A stretch of DNA of 64,000 nt from Anaerolineales bacterium (GCA_015075275.1 JABTUU010000001.1:434001-498000), one strand, 5' to 3'; shown: positions 8,838 to 18,022, numbered from the stretch's first letter. Numbers and translations are program-made. Notes: a model not told the origin generated them from the sequence alone.

Positions 8838-9128
8838 ATGGATCGGACGGCATACTGCACAATGGCGATCTTGGGACTCTTTCAGCATGATGTGAAGAAG
8901 CACGCGGTTCTCGCGTCGGGTCTGGTGGCGCCGAACCCCGCGCGGTGCGTGCAGTGTGGAATTTGCACCTTCAACTGCCCTGTCGGAATTGATGTGCGCG
9001 CTCACGCCTGGCGCGGCGAACCCGTGATCCACAACCATTGTCTGACGTGCGGCGAGTGCGTGATGCGTTGCCCGCGCGGGTCGCTCCGTTTCGAGAAGAC
9101 GGATCTGTTCGCGAAGAGGAAGCCATGA
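8838..9128 (+). CDS. Two-cluster 4Fe-4S ferredoxin-type protein
   Basis: A protein of up to 96 residues with two complete CxxCxxCxxxCP motifs (CVQCGICTFNCP and CLTCGECVMRCP), each able to hold a [4Fe-4S] cluster. The ATG at 8862 (MAILGLFQHD) is an equally good start; neither has a strong ribosome site. The gene overlaps the following flavoprotein by ATGA at 9125, so it is probably the electron-transfer partner of that enzyme. It opens a four-gene redox operon ending in a multiheme cytochrome. Confidence 0.85.
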   Translation: MDRTAYCTMAILGLFQHDVKKHAVLASGLVAPNPARCVQCGICTFNCPVGIDVRAHAWRGEPVIHNHCLTCGECVMRCPRGSLRFEKTDLFAKRKP

Positions 9129-10423
9129 AGTATGCGATTGTTGGGTCTGGCGTATCGGGTATCGCGGCAATTGAGGCGATCCGTTCCGTGGATCGTTCGG
9201 GCGAGGTTGTGATGATCGGCGACGACCCTCACGGGTTTTATTCACGCCCCGGTCTTGCATATTATTTGACCGGTGAACTTCACGACAAAGCCCTATATCC
9301 GCGCACGTCGGATGAATACCGCCAGATGAACTTTCGATATGTGAAAGGGCGCGTAAAGGGCGTTCTGCGCGAGGCGCGCGTTCTGGAGTTGGAGAATCAG
9401 ACTTCCATTGCGTATGACCGGTTGTTGATCGCAACCGGGGCGCAGGCGTTACCTTTGGAGATGCCCGGCGCGAATCTCGAAGGCGTTTTCAAACTCGATC
9501 ACATGGAAGATGCGAAGCGTATCTTGAAACGCGCCCGGCGCGGCAAGACGGCTGTGGTGGTGGGCGGCGGGATCACTGCGTTAGAGTTGGTGGAAGGATT
9601 GCTCGCGCGGGGTATGAATGTCCATTATTTATTGCGCGGCGATCGGTATTGGAGCGGCGTGCTCGATGAACACGAATCAAAGATTGTCGAGGCGCGTCTT
9701 CAAGTGGAAGGGGTGACGCTGCATCACCACGCCGAATTGATCGAGGTAATGGGAAAGAAGAATCGGGTAATCGGCGCGCGCTTGCTCGATGGCAGGACGT
9801 TGAAATGCGACATGGTCGCCTACGCGATCGGGATTCGTCCGCGTTTGGAGTTGGCGATACAGGCTGGGCTGGCGGTCGACCGGGGAATTCTCGTCAATGA
9901 GTTTATGCAGACCAATGATCCTCATATCTTTGCGGCGGGCGATGTGGCGCAAGTGTACGATCCGGCTGTTGGACGGTCTGTGCTGGATAGTTTGTGGGGA
10001 CCCGCTCGTCAGCAGGGATACGCGGCAGGATTAAACATGGCAGGCAAGACAACGGCTTATATAAAAGCGCCTCCCTTCAATGTGACTCGTTTGGCGGGTC
10101 TGACGACGACGATCATCGGCGCGGTGGGAGGCGGTCACGACGAAGACCTGGTCGGCATTGCGCGCGGCGACAGCGAAACGTGGCGCAGTCTGCCGGATGC
10201 GCTGGTGGCTCAGAGCGGCTTTGACGTGAATCACTTGCGCTTGATGGTCGGCGAGCAACGATTGCTTGGCGCGGTGGTGATGGGAGACCAGACGCTTTCA
10301 TACCCGCTCCAGAAAATCGTATCGGAAAGAATAGACATTTCCTCGATCCGTGAAAAATTGCTGGCGGCGGACGCCCGCATCGGAGATGTGGTCGTTGAGT
10401 TTTGGGCGGGTTTGAGGAATTAG
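9125..10423 (+). CDS. FAD/NAD(P)-dependent oxidoreductase (NirB/rubredoxin-reductase-like)
   Basis: A 432-residue flavoprotein. The N-terminal dinucleotide motif is VGSGVSGIAAIEAI, the second nucleotide-binding motif is VVVGGGITALELVEGL (about residue 140), and the FAD-closing motif is IFAAGDVAQVYD. The fold is that of the pyridine-nucleotide disulfide oxidoreductase class-II branch that includes NirB and ferredoxin/rubredoxin reductases. The start is the ATG at 9125, overlapping the ferredoxin stop. It could pass electrons between NAD(P)H and the ferredoxin and on to the downstream cytochromes. Direction and substrate are inferred from context only. Confidence 0.88.
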   Translation: MKYAIVGSGVSGIAAIEAIRSVDRSGEVVMIGDDPHGFYSRPGLAYYLTGELHDKALYPRTSDEYRQMNFRYVKGRVKGVLREARVLELENQTSIAYDRLLIATGAQALPLEMPGANLEGVFKLDHMEDAKRILKRARRGKTAVVVGGGITALELVEGLLARGMNVHYLLRGDRYWSGVLDEHESKIVEARLQVEGVTLHHHAELIEVMGKKNRVIGARLLDGRTLKCDMVAYAIGIRPRLELAIQAGLAVDRGILVNEFMQTNDPHIFAAGDVAQVYDPAVGRSVLDSLWGPARQQGYAAGLNMAGKTTAYIKAPPFNVTRLAGLTTTIIGAVGGGHDEDLVGIARGDSETWRSLPDALVAQSGFDVNHLRLMVGEQRLLGAVVMGDQTLSYPLQKIVSERIDISSIREKLLAADARIGDVVVEFWAGLRN

Positions 10424-10441
10424 AAAGTCTTTGGAGGGCGT

Positions 10442-10996
10442 ATGCTTCGCGGCAACAAAGAATTATGGCTGGCATTTCTGGCAATGATCCTGATCACGGG
10501 AGTGTACGCGTTGGTCGTCTTGTTGACGCGGGAAATCCCGCCCGCGGGCGATTTGTTCGGTCACGGCATCGGAATCGTCGGCTTCGTCTTGATGATGCTG
10601 ACAGAGACGTTGTACAGCCTCCGCAAGCGGAGCCGCAGTGTGAAGTGGGGGAGGATGTCCACGTGGCTTCAAATCCATATTTTTACCGGGATCGTGGGAC
10701 CGTATATGGTTTTGCTTCACACCTCGTGGAAATTCAACGGCATTGCGGGCGTCACAACGTTGTTGACCGTCATCATCGTCGTCAGCGGATTTATCGGGCG
10801 TTATGTTTTCACTCGCATCCCGCGGACCATGGACGGATTGGAGATCGAGGGGACGCTCTCGCAAGAGGCTCTCAAGCACGCGCGTCGTCTTTTGGCGCTC
10901 TGGCATACCGTTCATATCCCCATCGGCATCGCGTTGTTCATTTCCGCGTTCGTCCATGTCGGCGCGGCGTTATATTACGCCACCCTGTTAAAGTAG
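10442..10996 (+). CDS. Cytochrome b-like integral membrane protein
   Basis: A 184-residue protein with about five hydrophobic helices: LAFLAMILITGVYALVVLL, GHGIGIVGFVLMML, LQIHIFTGIVGPYMVLLH, the TTLLTVIIVVSGFIG stretch, and HIPIGIALFISAFVHVGAAL. Histidines placed within helices (QIHIF, LLHTSW, LWHTVHIP, FVHVG) are suited to ligate b-type haem. The organisation resembles small ferric-reductase or cytochrome-b561-like quinol proteins. It lies 18 nt after the flavoprotein and 10 nt before the multiheme cytochrome, so it probably moves electrons across the membrane between them. Confidence 0.75.
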   Translation: MLRGNKELWLAFLAMILITGVYALVVLLTREIPPAGDLFGHGIGIVGFVLMMLTETLYSLRKRSRSVKWGRMSTWLQIHIFTGIVGPYMVLLHTSWKFNGIAGVTTLLTVIIVVSGFIGRYVFTRIPRTMDGLEIEGTLSQEALKHARRLLALWHTVHIPIGIALFISAFVHVGAALYYATLLK

Positions 10997-11006
10997 CGGA
11001 GGAAAT

Positions 11007-12245
11007 ATGCGAACAAATCGTTTGGGTTGCTTGTCTGGCGGCGGCGTTATTACCGCGATCATTACCACGCTTCTCATCGTGGGGTACGTGTACGCTCGCG
11101 GAGGTTTGTTATACAGCCCCGGCCCATTGAACGCGCAACGCGGAGAGATGCTGGGCGGCGTCACATCTCATGCGGAGACCGGCGGAGACTGCAAAACCTG
11201 TCACACCGCGCCATGGGAACGCGCCACGATGGCGGATCGCTGTCTGGATTGCCATAGCGATCTTTCGGGACAACTGCAAGATTTGTCTTCGCTTCACGGA
11301 CGGATGATGAAAGATGCCGCCGCCATCACGTGCCGCAATTGTCATCCCGAACATCGCGGCGGCGACGCGTCGTTGACCGAGATGGACGAAATCACTTTTC
11401 CGCATGAAGCGCTCGGTTATTCATTGAGCGGTCACCAGTTCACCGCGGCGCGAAAAGCCTTTACCTGCGCCGATTGCCATGCCGACGATATATCCAATTT
11501 CGACTTGCAGACTTGCGACACCTGCCATCGTCAAATTGACGCGACTTTCACCGAAGCGCACGCGTCAAGTTGGGGCGGCGACTGCCTGTCGTGTCACGAC
11601 GGCGTAGATACGTACGGGAACGATTTCGACCACAACCAATTCGTGTTTCCGCTCGAAGGCGGGCACGCGAATATTTCCTGTTACGACTGTCACGCAAACG
11701 CGCGAACGATTGCGGATTTACAATCTGCCTCTCAAGACTGCACGGCTTGTCACGCGGCAGATGACGTTCACGCGGGGAAATTTGGCGCGGACTGCGCCTC
11801 CTGTCACACGCCCTCCGATTGGAAGGACGCGACCTTCGATCATTCGCGCAGTGACTTCCCGTTGACGGGCGCGCATCAACAAGTGGAATGCGAGAAGTGT
11901 CACGTCAACGATCAGTTTGCGGGAACGCCCAGCGCGTGCGTTGCCTGTCATGCCGATCCCGTTTTTCATTTGGGCTTGTTTGGCACAGACTGCGCGGCTT
12001 GTCATACCACCACAGCGTGGAGTCCTGCCACGTTTAATGAACCACACACCTTCCCGTTGAATCACGGCGATGGCGGCGCGGTCTCATGCGCTACTTGTCA
12101 CCCAAGCGCTTTTACAACCTATACCTGTTACGGTTGTCATGAACATAATGAAGCAAAAATACGCTCGAAGCACATCGAGGAAGATATCTCCGATTTCCAA
12201 AACTGCATGGAGTGCCATCCGACGGGACAAGAGCATGATAACTAA
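11007..12245 (+). CDS. Multiheme c-type cytochrome with 15 CXXCH motifs
   Basis: A 412-residue protein with an N-terminal membrane anchor/signal (GVITAIITTLLIVGYVYARGG) and 15 CXXCH haem c sites. In order they are CKTCH, CLDCH, CRNCH, CADCH, CDTCH, CLSCH, CYDCH, CTACH, CASCH, CEKCH, CVACH, CAACH, CATCH, CYGCH and CMECH. Repeated blocks of the type FDH..FPL.G.H...C..CH suggest duplication of a cytochrome c3/c7-like unit, with extra His residues as distal ligands. It should sit outside the cytoplasmic membrane as an electron wire. It is the last gene of the redox operon. No acceptor or terminal reductase is encoded nearby. Confidence 0.92.
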   Translation: MRTNRLGCLSGGGVITAIITTLLIVGYVYARGGLLYSPGPLNAQRGEMLGGVTSHAETGGDCKTCHTAPWERATMADRCLDCHSDLSGQLQDLSSLHGRMMKDAAAITCRNCHPEHRGGDASLTEMDEITFPHEALGYSLSGHQFTAARKAFTCADCHADDISNFDLQTCDTCHRQIDATFTEAHASSWGGDCLSCHDGVDTYGNDFDHNQFVFPLEGGHANISCYDCHANARTIADLQSASQDCTACHAADDVHAGKFGADCASCHTPSDWKDATFDHSRSDFPLTGAHQQVECEKCHVNDQFAGTPSACVACHADPVFHLGLFGTDCAACHTTTAWSPATFNEPHTFPLNHGDGGAVSCATCHPSAFTTYTCYGCHEHNEAKIRSKHIEEDISDFQNCMECHPTGQEHDN

Positions 12246-12315
12246 GTCTGAGAGGAAATTACCTGTCGTTGAGGAGTAACTACTTTTTCATTCAGTAGCA
12301 AATCCGCTCCGGCAG

Positions 12316-12321
12316 TATAAT
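12316..12321 (+). promoter_or_regulatory. TATAAT -10-like box for the S41 protease gene
   Basis: TATAAT lies 28 nt before the preferred ATG at 12350, leaving room for a short leader that contains the AAGGAG ribosome site (12339-12344). Confidence 0.45.
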
Positions 12322-12349
12322 GTTCGAAATCGAATATCAAGGAGATGTT

Positions 12350-14851
12350 ATGAAATCAAGATGGTATCAAGTTCTTGTGGCAGTCCTCGCGCTGAGCATG
12401 ATTCTTTCGGCGTGCGCGCCGAAAGCGACTGCTGCGCCGACTCCAGCCGCAACGAAGGAACCCGTTCCGCAAAAGGAGGGTGGGACGAAGATTGTCACCG
12501 GTACAGTGACATATACGAATCCATTTTTTACCGAGGGAGTTGCCCAACCGATTGTGATTTTGGAAGATCAGGGCGGATTCGTCGCGCGCGACCGCAATTT
12601 CATTATCCCGATCGAATCGCAGGTGATCGCTAACATTACCTCTGATTTTTACGTTTCACCGTTCACGTACAGCCTTTCGCTTCCTGAGAAGCCGAATGGG
12701 ACTTTGCATGACGTGGATCACGATGGTGCAACAGAAGCCGGCGTGATGGTCTTTGCTGTCGCTTATTGGACGAACACATGGGGAGATCCATTCTTGGAAA
12801 AACGCGATCAGGGCGGCGGTGGGTGGTCTTCCGCGTACGCTTCGACAAAGGTAAGCGACGATCGTGATTCGTACCTTGAGGTGTATGGCGGCAAGTATCT
12901 TGTGTACGCGCCGGACGACAAACAGCAATTCCCATCGGGCTTCGGCGACGACAACAAGTTATTTACGGACGACGACCCGGTTATGGATTTGCCCGCAGGC
13001 TGGTCGGCGGTGGATCTCGATCAAACTCCGTTTGCGATTGACCGCTCCGAGAATCCCACTATTGAACTCTACGAACCGGAAGGCTCCGCGTTGGTGGATT
13101 TTTCCGACCTCTCGTACACCGAGGCGTTTGATCAAATGGTCGAAAAATTCAGCAATGAATACGCGTTCACTGAATTGAAGAACATTGATTGGAATGCGAA
13201 AGCCAAGCAGTTCCGTCCGGCATTTGAAGCCGCTGAAAAAGCGAAGGATGCGCACGCGTATGCGCTTGCCTTGCGCGATTTTCTGTGGTCTATTCCAGAT
13301 ACGCACGTTGGCTTCGACCAGACTTTAATTGACGACGATTTTGTAACAGACACCGCGGGCGGAATCGGTTTTGGAATCCGCGAACTTGACGACGGCAAGG
13401 TTGTTGCCGATTTCATTCTCAAAGACGGACCTGCCGATAAGGCTGGTATGCAATGGGGCGCTGAAATCATTTCGCTCGATGGAAAACCTGTCGCCGATGC
13501 AATCGAGGCGGCCGTCCCGTGGTCTTCTCCGTTTAGCAGCCCAATCAATGAACGCCTTCAGCAAGCGCGCTATGCCACGCGCTTTAAATTGGACAAAGGC
13601 GAGGTGGAAGTGACGTTTAAGAATCCCGGTGGCGCGGAAAAAACCGCGACGCTCGCAGTGGTGGAAGAACGCGACAGTTTTGCGTATTCATCCTTTTACG
13701 CCGGCGTTTCAGCGACCGAACTTCCGGTGGAATTTGACGTATTGCCCAGCGGCTATGGTTATATCAAGATCAATAGTTTCCTCGACAACGATGTGCTCTC
13801 AATCCAAGTCTGGGAACGCGCCATCAAGTTCTTCAACGATAACAGCGTGCCCGGTGTGATCCTTGACCTGCGCATTAACGGCGGCGGCAGCGGCTGGCTG
13901 GCGGATCAAATGGCGGCTTACTTCTTCAATGAAGAAACGCTGGTAGGCAACACTGCTTATTACGATGATTCTTCGGGCGAGTTTTATATGGATCCCGGCG
14001 ATGAATCTTATATGATCCCGCCGCGCGCGGATCTCCAATACAACGGACCGGTCGTTGTGATGGTGGGACCCGCTTGCGCCAGCGCGTGTGAATTCTTTTC
14101 ATATAACATGACCATTAACGATCGCGCGACGGTCGTCGGCTTTTATCCCTCGGATGGCGCGGGCGGCAGCGTCGAGCAGTTCATTATGCCGGAAGATATC
14201 ACCGTACAAATGACCATCGGCAGGGCGGTGGACGCCGAAGGCAACATTCATCTCGAAGGCAAGGGCGTTGCGCCGGATGTCAAAGCGCCGATGACGTTTG
14301 AGACATTGAAGCGACTTGCCAACGGCGAAGATGTAGTTCTTGAGACTGCGGTGAAGGTCGTGAGTCAACCTGCCGGTGCAGGCGTGACTCCTTCGGGTCT
14401 GCCGAAGATCGCCAGCGCGGCGGAAGCGTCCGCGGCATTTAATTCCGGAGATAAATTCCTCGAAGACCTCGCGCGCGAGACGTACCAATCGGCTGATTAC
14501 GCCAAGCCAGGCACGCTTACCTTCACTATTCCGTTGCGCAAAGACGAATCGCTGATCTGGATGTATGCGTGGTGCACAACCACGACCGACGTGCTCAACC
14601 AGAATTTCCAGAACATCAAATTGAAGTTTATGCTGGATGGCGAAGAGGTTCCGCTCGATCAACTGGCGCATGAAGATCTTGCCAACGGCGGGCAACAATG
14701 CCGCTTGTATTACACCGCCCTGAGCGGTTGGCCCGCCGGCGAACATCATTTGAGCCTTACCGCTGCTTTCACGCGCTCGATTAATGACGGCTCGTCCGAC
14801 TATGCGGCAGGCGATTATGTGTTGGAATATGACGTGTTCGTAAAGCCGTAA
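12350..14851 (+). CDS. S41-family (C-terminal-processing-like) peptidase lipoprotein
   Basis: An 833-residue protein. The ATG at 12350 follows AAGGAG by 5 nt and gives a lipoprotein signal with lipobox LSAC at about residues 18-21. Next come a Thr/Pro/Ala linker, an N-terminal domain (about 40-230), a helical region, a PDZ-like domain (GGIGFGIRELDDGKVVADF, with GPADKAGMQWGAEI) and the S41 catalytic fold (GVILDLRINGGGSGW; GPACASACEFFSY, whose Ser in ASA is the likely nucleophile). The lysine seen in CtpA-type enzymes is not obvious at its usual place. The C-terminal ~150 residues form an extra extracellular domain of unknown role. Confidence 0.85.
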   Translation: MKSRWYQVLVAVLALSMILSACAPKATAAPTPAATKEPVPQKEGGTKIVTGTVTYTNPFFTEGVAQPIVILEDQGGFVARDRNFIIPIESQVIANITSDFYVSPFTYSLSLPEKPNGTLHDVDHDGATEAGVMVFAVAYWTNTWGDPFLEKRDQGGGGWSSAYASTKVSDDRDSYLEVYGGKYLVYAPDDKQQFPSGFGDDNKLFTDDDPVMDLPAGWSAVDLDQTPFAIDRSENPTIELYEPEGSALVDFSDLSYTEAFDQMVEKFSNEYAFTELKNIDWNAKAKQFRPAFEAAEKAKDAHAYALALRDFLWSIPDTHVGFDQTLIDDDFVTDTAGGIGFGIRELDDGKVVADFILKDGPADKAGMQWGAEIISLDGKPVADAIEAAVPWSSPFSSPINERLQQARYATRFKLDKGEVEVTFKNPGGAEKTATLAVVEERDSFAYSSFYAGVSATELPVEFDVLPSGYGYIKINSFLDNDVLSIQVWERAIKFFNDNSVPGVILDLRINGGGSGWLADQMAAYFFNEETLVGNTAYYDDSSGEFYMDPGDESYMIPPRADLQYNGPVVVMVGPACASACEFFSYNMTINDRATVVGFYPSDGAGGSVEQFIMPEDITVQMTIGRAVDAEGNIHLEGKGVAPDVKAPMTFETLKRLANGEDVVLETAVKVVSQPAGAGVTPSGLPKIASAAEASAAFNSGDKFLEDLARETYQSADYAKPGTLTFTIPLRKDESLIWMYAWCTTTTDVLNQNFQNIKLKFMLDGEEVPLDQLAHEDLANGGQQCRLYYTALSGWPAGEHHLSLTAAFTRSINDGSSDYAAGDYVLEYDVFVKP

Positions 14852-14881
14852 ACCGGCAGAATCGATTGAAGATTGAACGAT

Positions 14882-14912
14882 GCCCGCGCCTAAGAAAGGC
14901 GCGGGCTTTTTT
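14882..14912 (+). terminator. Strong Rho-independent terminator
   Basis: GCCCGCGCC (14882-14890) pairs perfectly with GGCGCGGGC (14898-14906), followed by six T residues. It lies 30 nt after the S41 peptidase stop. Confidence 0.92.
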
Positions 14913-14990
14913 ACTGTTGGCGATTGCGCGCTGTATGCAAAGAAGAGACATTTAATCTTCTTGAAGTTATTGTTTATTGCGTTAATATGT

Positions 14991-15377
14991 TTACTTCATC
15001 TTATCTGCCAGCGCAGCTTTAACTTCTTTAGAGGCTTGGAAAATTCCACGCACCTGAATAGATTCGATCGTTTCACGCGCCAGTTCGGGGCTAATATCGT
15101 CGGCAAGATTCAAAAGCCCAATGACCGTCCATTTGCTTTGCTGTTTTTTTTGTTTGTGTTTCTCAAGTTCGGCGCGATTAATAGACACTACGCCGATTGC
15201 GTACGAATGACGCGCGACAGATTGTTGAATCTCGACGTTATGCTTGTCCAGTTGCGACCGTATCGCCGTGCGAATAAAATCCGTGCGGTTGGAATACAAT
15301 CCTTCCTGAACGAGTAAATCTACCTTGCCCAAGTCAACTGCGCTCATATTGATTGTGATTTTTTCAGTGTCTGCCAT
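14991..15377 (-). CDS. Ribbon-helix-helix (CopG/Arc-type) transcription regulator
   Basis: A 128-residue protein with an N-terminal RHH DNA-binding unit: a beta strand EKITINMSAVDLGKVDLLV, then helices with YSNRTDFIRTAIRSQLDKH. The C-terminal half (KKQQSKWTVIGLLNLADDIS) is of unknown role, perhaps for oligomerisation or ligand binding. A good AAGGAG ribosome site precedes the ATG. A perfect 10-bp inverted repeat lies directly upstream at 15392-15420 and probably serves as its own operator. No antitoxin partner gene is adjacent, so a stand-alone regulator is more likely than a toxin-antitoxin pair. Confidence 0.82.
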   Translation of the reverse strand: MADTEKITINMSAVDLGKVDLLVQEGLYSNRTDFIRTAIRSQLDKHNVEIQQSVARHSYAIGVVSINRAELEKHKQKKQQSKWTVIGLLNLADDISPELARETIESIQVRGIFQASKEVKAALADKMK

Positions 15378-15391
15378 TTTTAATTCTCCTT

Positions 15392-15420
15392 ATCATCTAT
15401 ATGGATGGTATATAGATGAT
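15392..15420. promoter_or_regulatory. Palindromic operator candidate for the RHH regulator
   Basis: ATCATCTATA (15392-15401) and TATAGATGAT (15411-15420) are perfect inverted repeats separated by 9 bp. The site begins just upstream of the RHH gene's ribosome-binding sequence, where a bound dimer pair would block transcription or initiation. Confidence 0.65.
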
Positions 15421-15564
15421 TCTACGCAAATTCTTGGCTTTGTCAAGGAAACCTGGCGGATTCTTTGTTAAAATCAACTAAGGTAAATTGGCTAACTTGC
15501 TCTCTCCTCCCTTCGTTCACTCGAGTTAAGAATCCAGAATCCGATTCCCAAATAAGGTTTTGAA

Positions 15565-16338
15565 ATGAAATACAATTTTAAATATATTTTATTGCTCGTC
15601 CATTACTGGTTTCCTGTGGCGCTGGGTTGGTCCATTGCGCTTGTGATTCAAAGAGCTACAAAACTGCCTATTTTTGATTCTGGATTTCATCTTTATCTGT
15701 TGACAATTTTCGCCGCCTATAACCTCGACCGCATCATAGACAATGACGATACAACCCGACCACTGTGGTTGAAAGCGGCGCTTGTTTCAGGTTGCTTAGT
15801 TTCAACCATCGTTGGTTTAATTATTGCATTTCAGTTATCCATTCAAACATTCTCCACTCTGTTGTTTTTTTCAATCATCACCTTGTTTTATAGGCAAGCG
15901 AAAAAACTTCCTTTGCTCAAAGGCGTTTTGGTCGCTGTGGTTTGGGTTTGGGCAGGCGTGGCTTTGCCGTTCATTAATACAAGATGGTTTGCGTGGCAAT
16001 TCTGGACGTTGCATATCTCGCTTCCCATTGTCATGCTGATGGCTTGCGGTGTGGCGCTGTGCGACTTCAAAGATATAAAATCGGATGGTCTGCACGGGGT
16101 GAGAAGTTTGCCCGTGATTTGGGGGCTGCGAAGAACTGCGTTGATCGTTTCCGCCTTGTTATTAATTTCAGCGTTCATTGCGTATCAAGAAAATAGAATC
16201 GGGCTGGTAATTAGCGGTGCCGCTCTGTTAGCGCTCGCCCAATTTCCACAACTCTTATCTATGGATGCGATCGGACCTCTCGCGGTGGATATCTCGCTGA
16301 CGATACCGGGCTTGTTGATTGCACTCCATTTAATCTAA
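15565..16338 (+). CDS. UbiA-family prenyltransferase-like membrane protein
   Basis: A 257-residue protein with about seven to eight transmembrane helices. Two acidic patches stand where UbiA enzymes bind Mg-diphosphate: YNLDRIIDNDDTTRP (about residues 52-66) and CDFKDIKSDGLHG (about 168-180). The first is a relaxed version of the NDxxDxxxD motif and the second fits the DxxxD motif. UbiA enzymes join isoprenoid chains to aromatic rings or other acceptors. The protein is shorter than typical UbiA proteins (about 290 residues) and the substrate is unknown. It stands alone. Confidence 0.65.
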   Translation: MKYNFKYILLLVHYWFPVALGWSIALVIQRATKLPIFDSGFHLYLLTIFAAYNLDRIIDNDDTTRPLWLKAALVSGCLVSTIVGLIIAFQLSIQTFSTLLFFSIITLFYRQAKKLPLLKGVLVAVVWVWAGVALPFINTRWFAWQFWTLHISLPIVMLMACGVALCDFKDIKSDGLHGVRSLPVIWGLRRTALIVSALLLISAFIAYQENRIGLVISGAALLALAQFPQLLSMDAIGPLAVDISLTIPGLLIALHLI

Positions 16339-16644
16339 TCTTTGAGGCAACTATATCCAATCCAAATTCCAACTCTCATCGTTCGCCCGTGTATGGCAAA
16401 TGAGACATTGTGGCAACTTCTCAGCCGCTGGTAGTTGTGGCTGTGCTTGTTCGGCGGCGTTCAACGCCGTCGAATCTACTTCCACTGGAATTGGCGACGA
16501 TATATTTGCTTTATATCTTGACTTGCAGCGTAGTCAAAGGAAATGTGAATGTCGCATTACGGCGGCTGCCTTTGCCTTTCTTGCGTAACATGAGCCAACA
16601 AGCGCAATGCGACTGACAGCGCCTCATGATTGTTTCCAAGCCCT
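16339..16644. other. Intergenic stretch without recognised gene
   Basis: This is the space between two convergent genes. It holds a near-palindrome CGGCGTT-C-AACGCCG at about 16456-16470 and short open frames without coding character. Nothing else is supported. Confidence 0.5.
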
Positions 16645-17649
16645 CTAAGGCGCCCCGAAGACTACTGCGTAATATCCGAAATCATTGAAGAAAGAATATC
16701 CCACGCCAACTTCTGTATATTTTGTGGTGAGCAGGTTTTGCCCATGCCTCGGGTCGGTTTGATCGGTCGCCCACCATGCGACCACCTCCTGCCCGGAGGG
16801 CGGCGGATTGCGCCCGTATACATTTTCGGTGACTGTGCCGGAATATCCGGCGGCTGTGGCGCGAGATTGCGGCGTGGAACCGTCTGATCCGGTGTGGACG
16901 AATAGGCTGTTGCAAGCCATGTCGTTGCTGTGCGCTTGCGCGGCGGCGGTCAATGTGGGATTAACGGTTAAAGCGGGGAGACCGTTATCTGCGCGGTAGG
17001 CGTTGATCGCATCGATGATGGCGCTCACGTTCGTTGAACTGACGGTAAATGCACAGGTAGCAGAGGCAGATCCGGGTCCGCCTGACGCGGCGGTTGCCGT
17101 CCCAACGGTGATTATGATCCATAGCGAAGTGCCGTTATCGATCGGCATTGCCTCGCCGGATGGGTTACGCAGTTCGTAATCTCCTCGATAGGCGGCGTCT
17201 TTTGCCGGCGCGGTCATGTTCACCGATATATCCAAAGTCTTGCCCGGTTGCGTCGCGCTAAGCGGCACGGAATCTGGCGCGCCCATTTGTTCGCCGCTGG
17301 AAAATACAAGAGTGTATTTGTCGGTCCAGGCGCAGGTGCCGGTGTTTTTCACTCGCCACGTCTTGACGAACGCTTCGCTTGTATCGAGGTTGGTATTATC
17401 CAACACAGTCACATCGGATACGAAAGCCGCGCTATCGGTGCAACTCGATGAATTCGCCTTGGATGTCGGTGAGGCTGGCGAGGTGGCGTTTACCTTGGGT
17501 GTGGGCGCGGCAGTCGACGCCTGATTCGCCTCAGACGTGGACGCGGGGAGAGTCGTTGGATTCCCATCAGGCGCGGACGTTCTTCCCGCCGCGCAGGCTG
17601 AAAGCGCCAGCGTCAGCAGGGCAACCAGGGAAAGCGTTTTGTGTAACAT
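16645..17649 (-). CDS. Lipoprotein with NBR1-like Ig domain and CAP/SCP domain
   Basis: A 334-residue secreted protein. The signal peptide ends in LSAC (lipobox, about residues 16-19), followed by a Ser/Thr/Pro-rich linker. Next is an Ig-like domain resembling the NBR1 central domain (about 75-190: FVKTWRVKNTGTCAWTDKYT, GKTLDISVNMTAP, YRGDYELRNPSGE), then a CAP domain (about 205-334: INAYRADNGLPALTVNPTLT, AQAHSNDMACNSLFVHTG, ENVYGRNPPP, VGVGYSFFNDFGYYAV). CAP proteins are extracellular and of varied function. GAGGAGG before the ATG fixes the start. Confidence 0.88.
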   Translation of the reverse strand: MLHKTLSLVALLTLALSACAAGRTSAPDGNPTTLPASTSEANQASTAAPTPKVNATSPASPTSKANSSSCTDSAAFVSDVTVLDNTNLDTSEAFVKTWRVKNTGTCAWTDKYTLVFSSGEQMGAPDSVPLSATQPGKTLDISVNMTAPAKDAAYRGDYELRNPSGEAMPIDNGTSLWIIITVGTATAASGGPGSASATCAFTVSSTNVSAIIDAINAYRADNGLPALTVNPTLTAAAQAHSNDMACNSLFVHTGSDGSTPQSRATAAGYSGTVTENVYGRNPPPSGQEVVAWWATDQTDPRHGQNLLTTKYTEVGVGYSFFNDFGYYAVVFGAP

Positions 17650-17905
17650 GGTTCAGCCTCCTCGATAGGTGATCAAAACTTAGATGAAGCATCTTGTGGT
17701 TTTGATACAAGTCTGCGGGTTTCGCAGTTTTATTTCAATTGTTTTTCATTGGATGTAGTTTGGTTATGGAACATGATGACCGCTCTGTCTTGCGGCATCT
17801 CTCTCGATGAGAAGAAGAAGCAGTCCGTGTATGAGATCAGGAAAGAACAAACATCGGTGATCTCTCGATTATTCGTGGTTGGTGTTAATGGTTGATGTTA
17901 CGCAC

Positions 17906-17960
17906 CGTCCCGAAGGTTGGTTTGGCGCAACAAGGTACTTTCAAAGAAACCTTCGGGACG
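17906..17960. repeat. 13-bp inverted repeat with 29-nt loop
   Basis: CGTCCCGAAGGTT (17906-17918) and AACCTTCGGGACG (17948-17960) are perfect complements. No T-run follows on either strand, so this is not a classical terminator. Confidence 0.75.
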
Positions 17961-18022
17961 TTCTGCATAAGGTGAGTTAATGAGTATATTTTACTCCCAA
18001 AGATATAGTAGCTCCGATAACC

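Noticed and set aside
16400..16616. Small cysteine-rich open frames between the UbiA-like and CAP-lipoprotein genes
   Set aside because: Two overlapping frames without ribosome sites or recognisable motifs; they look like chance openings.
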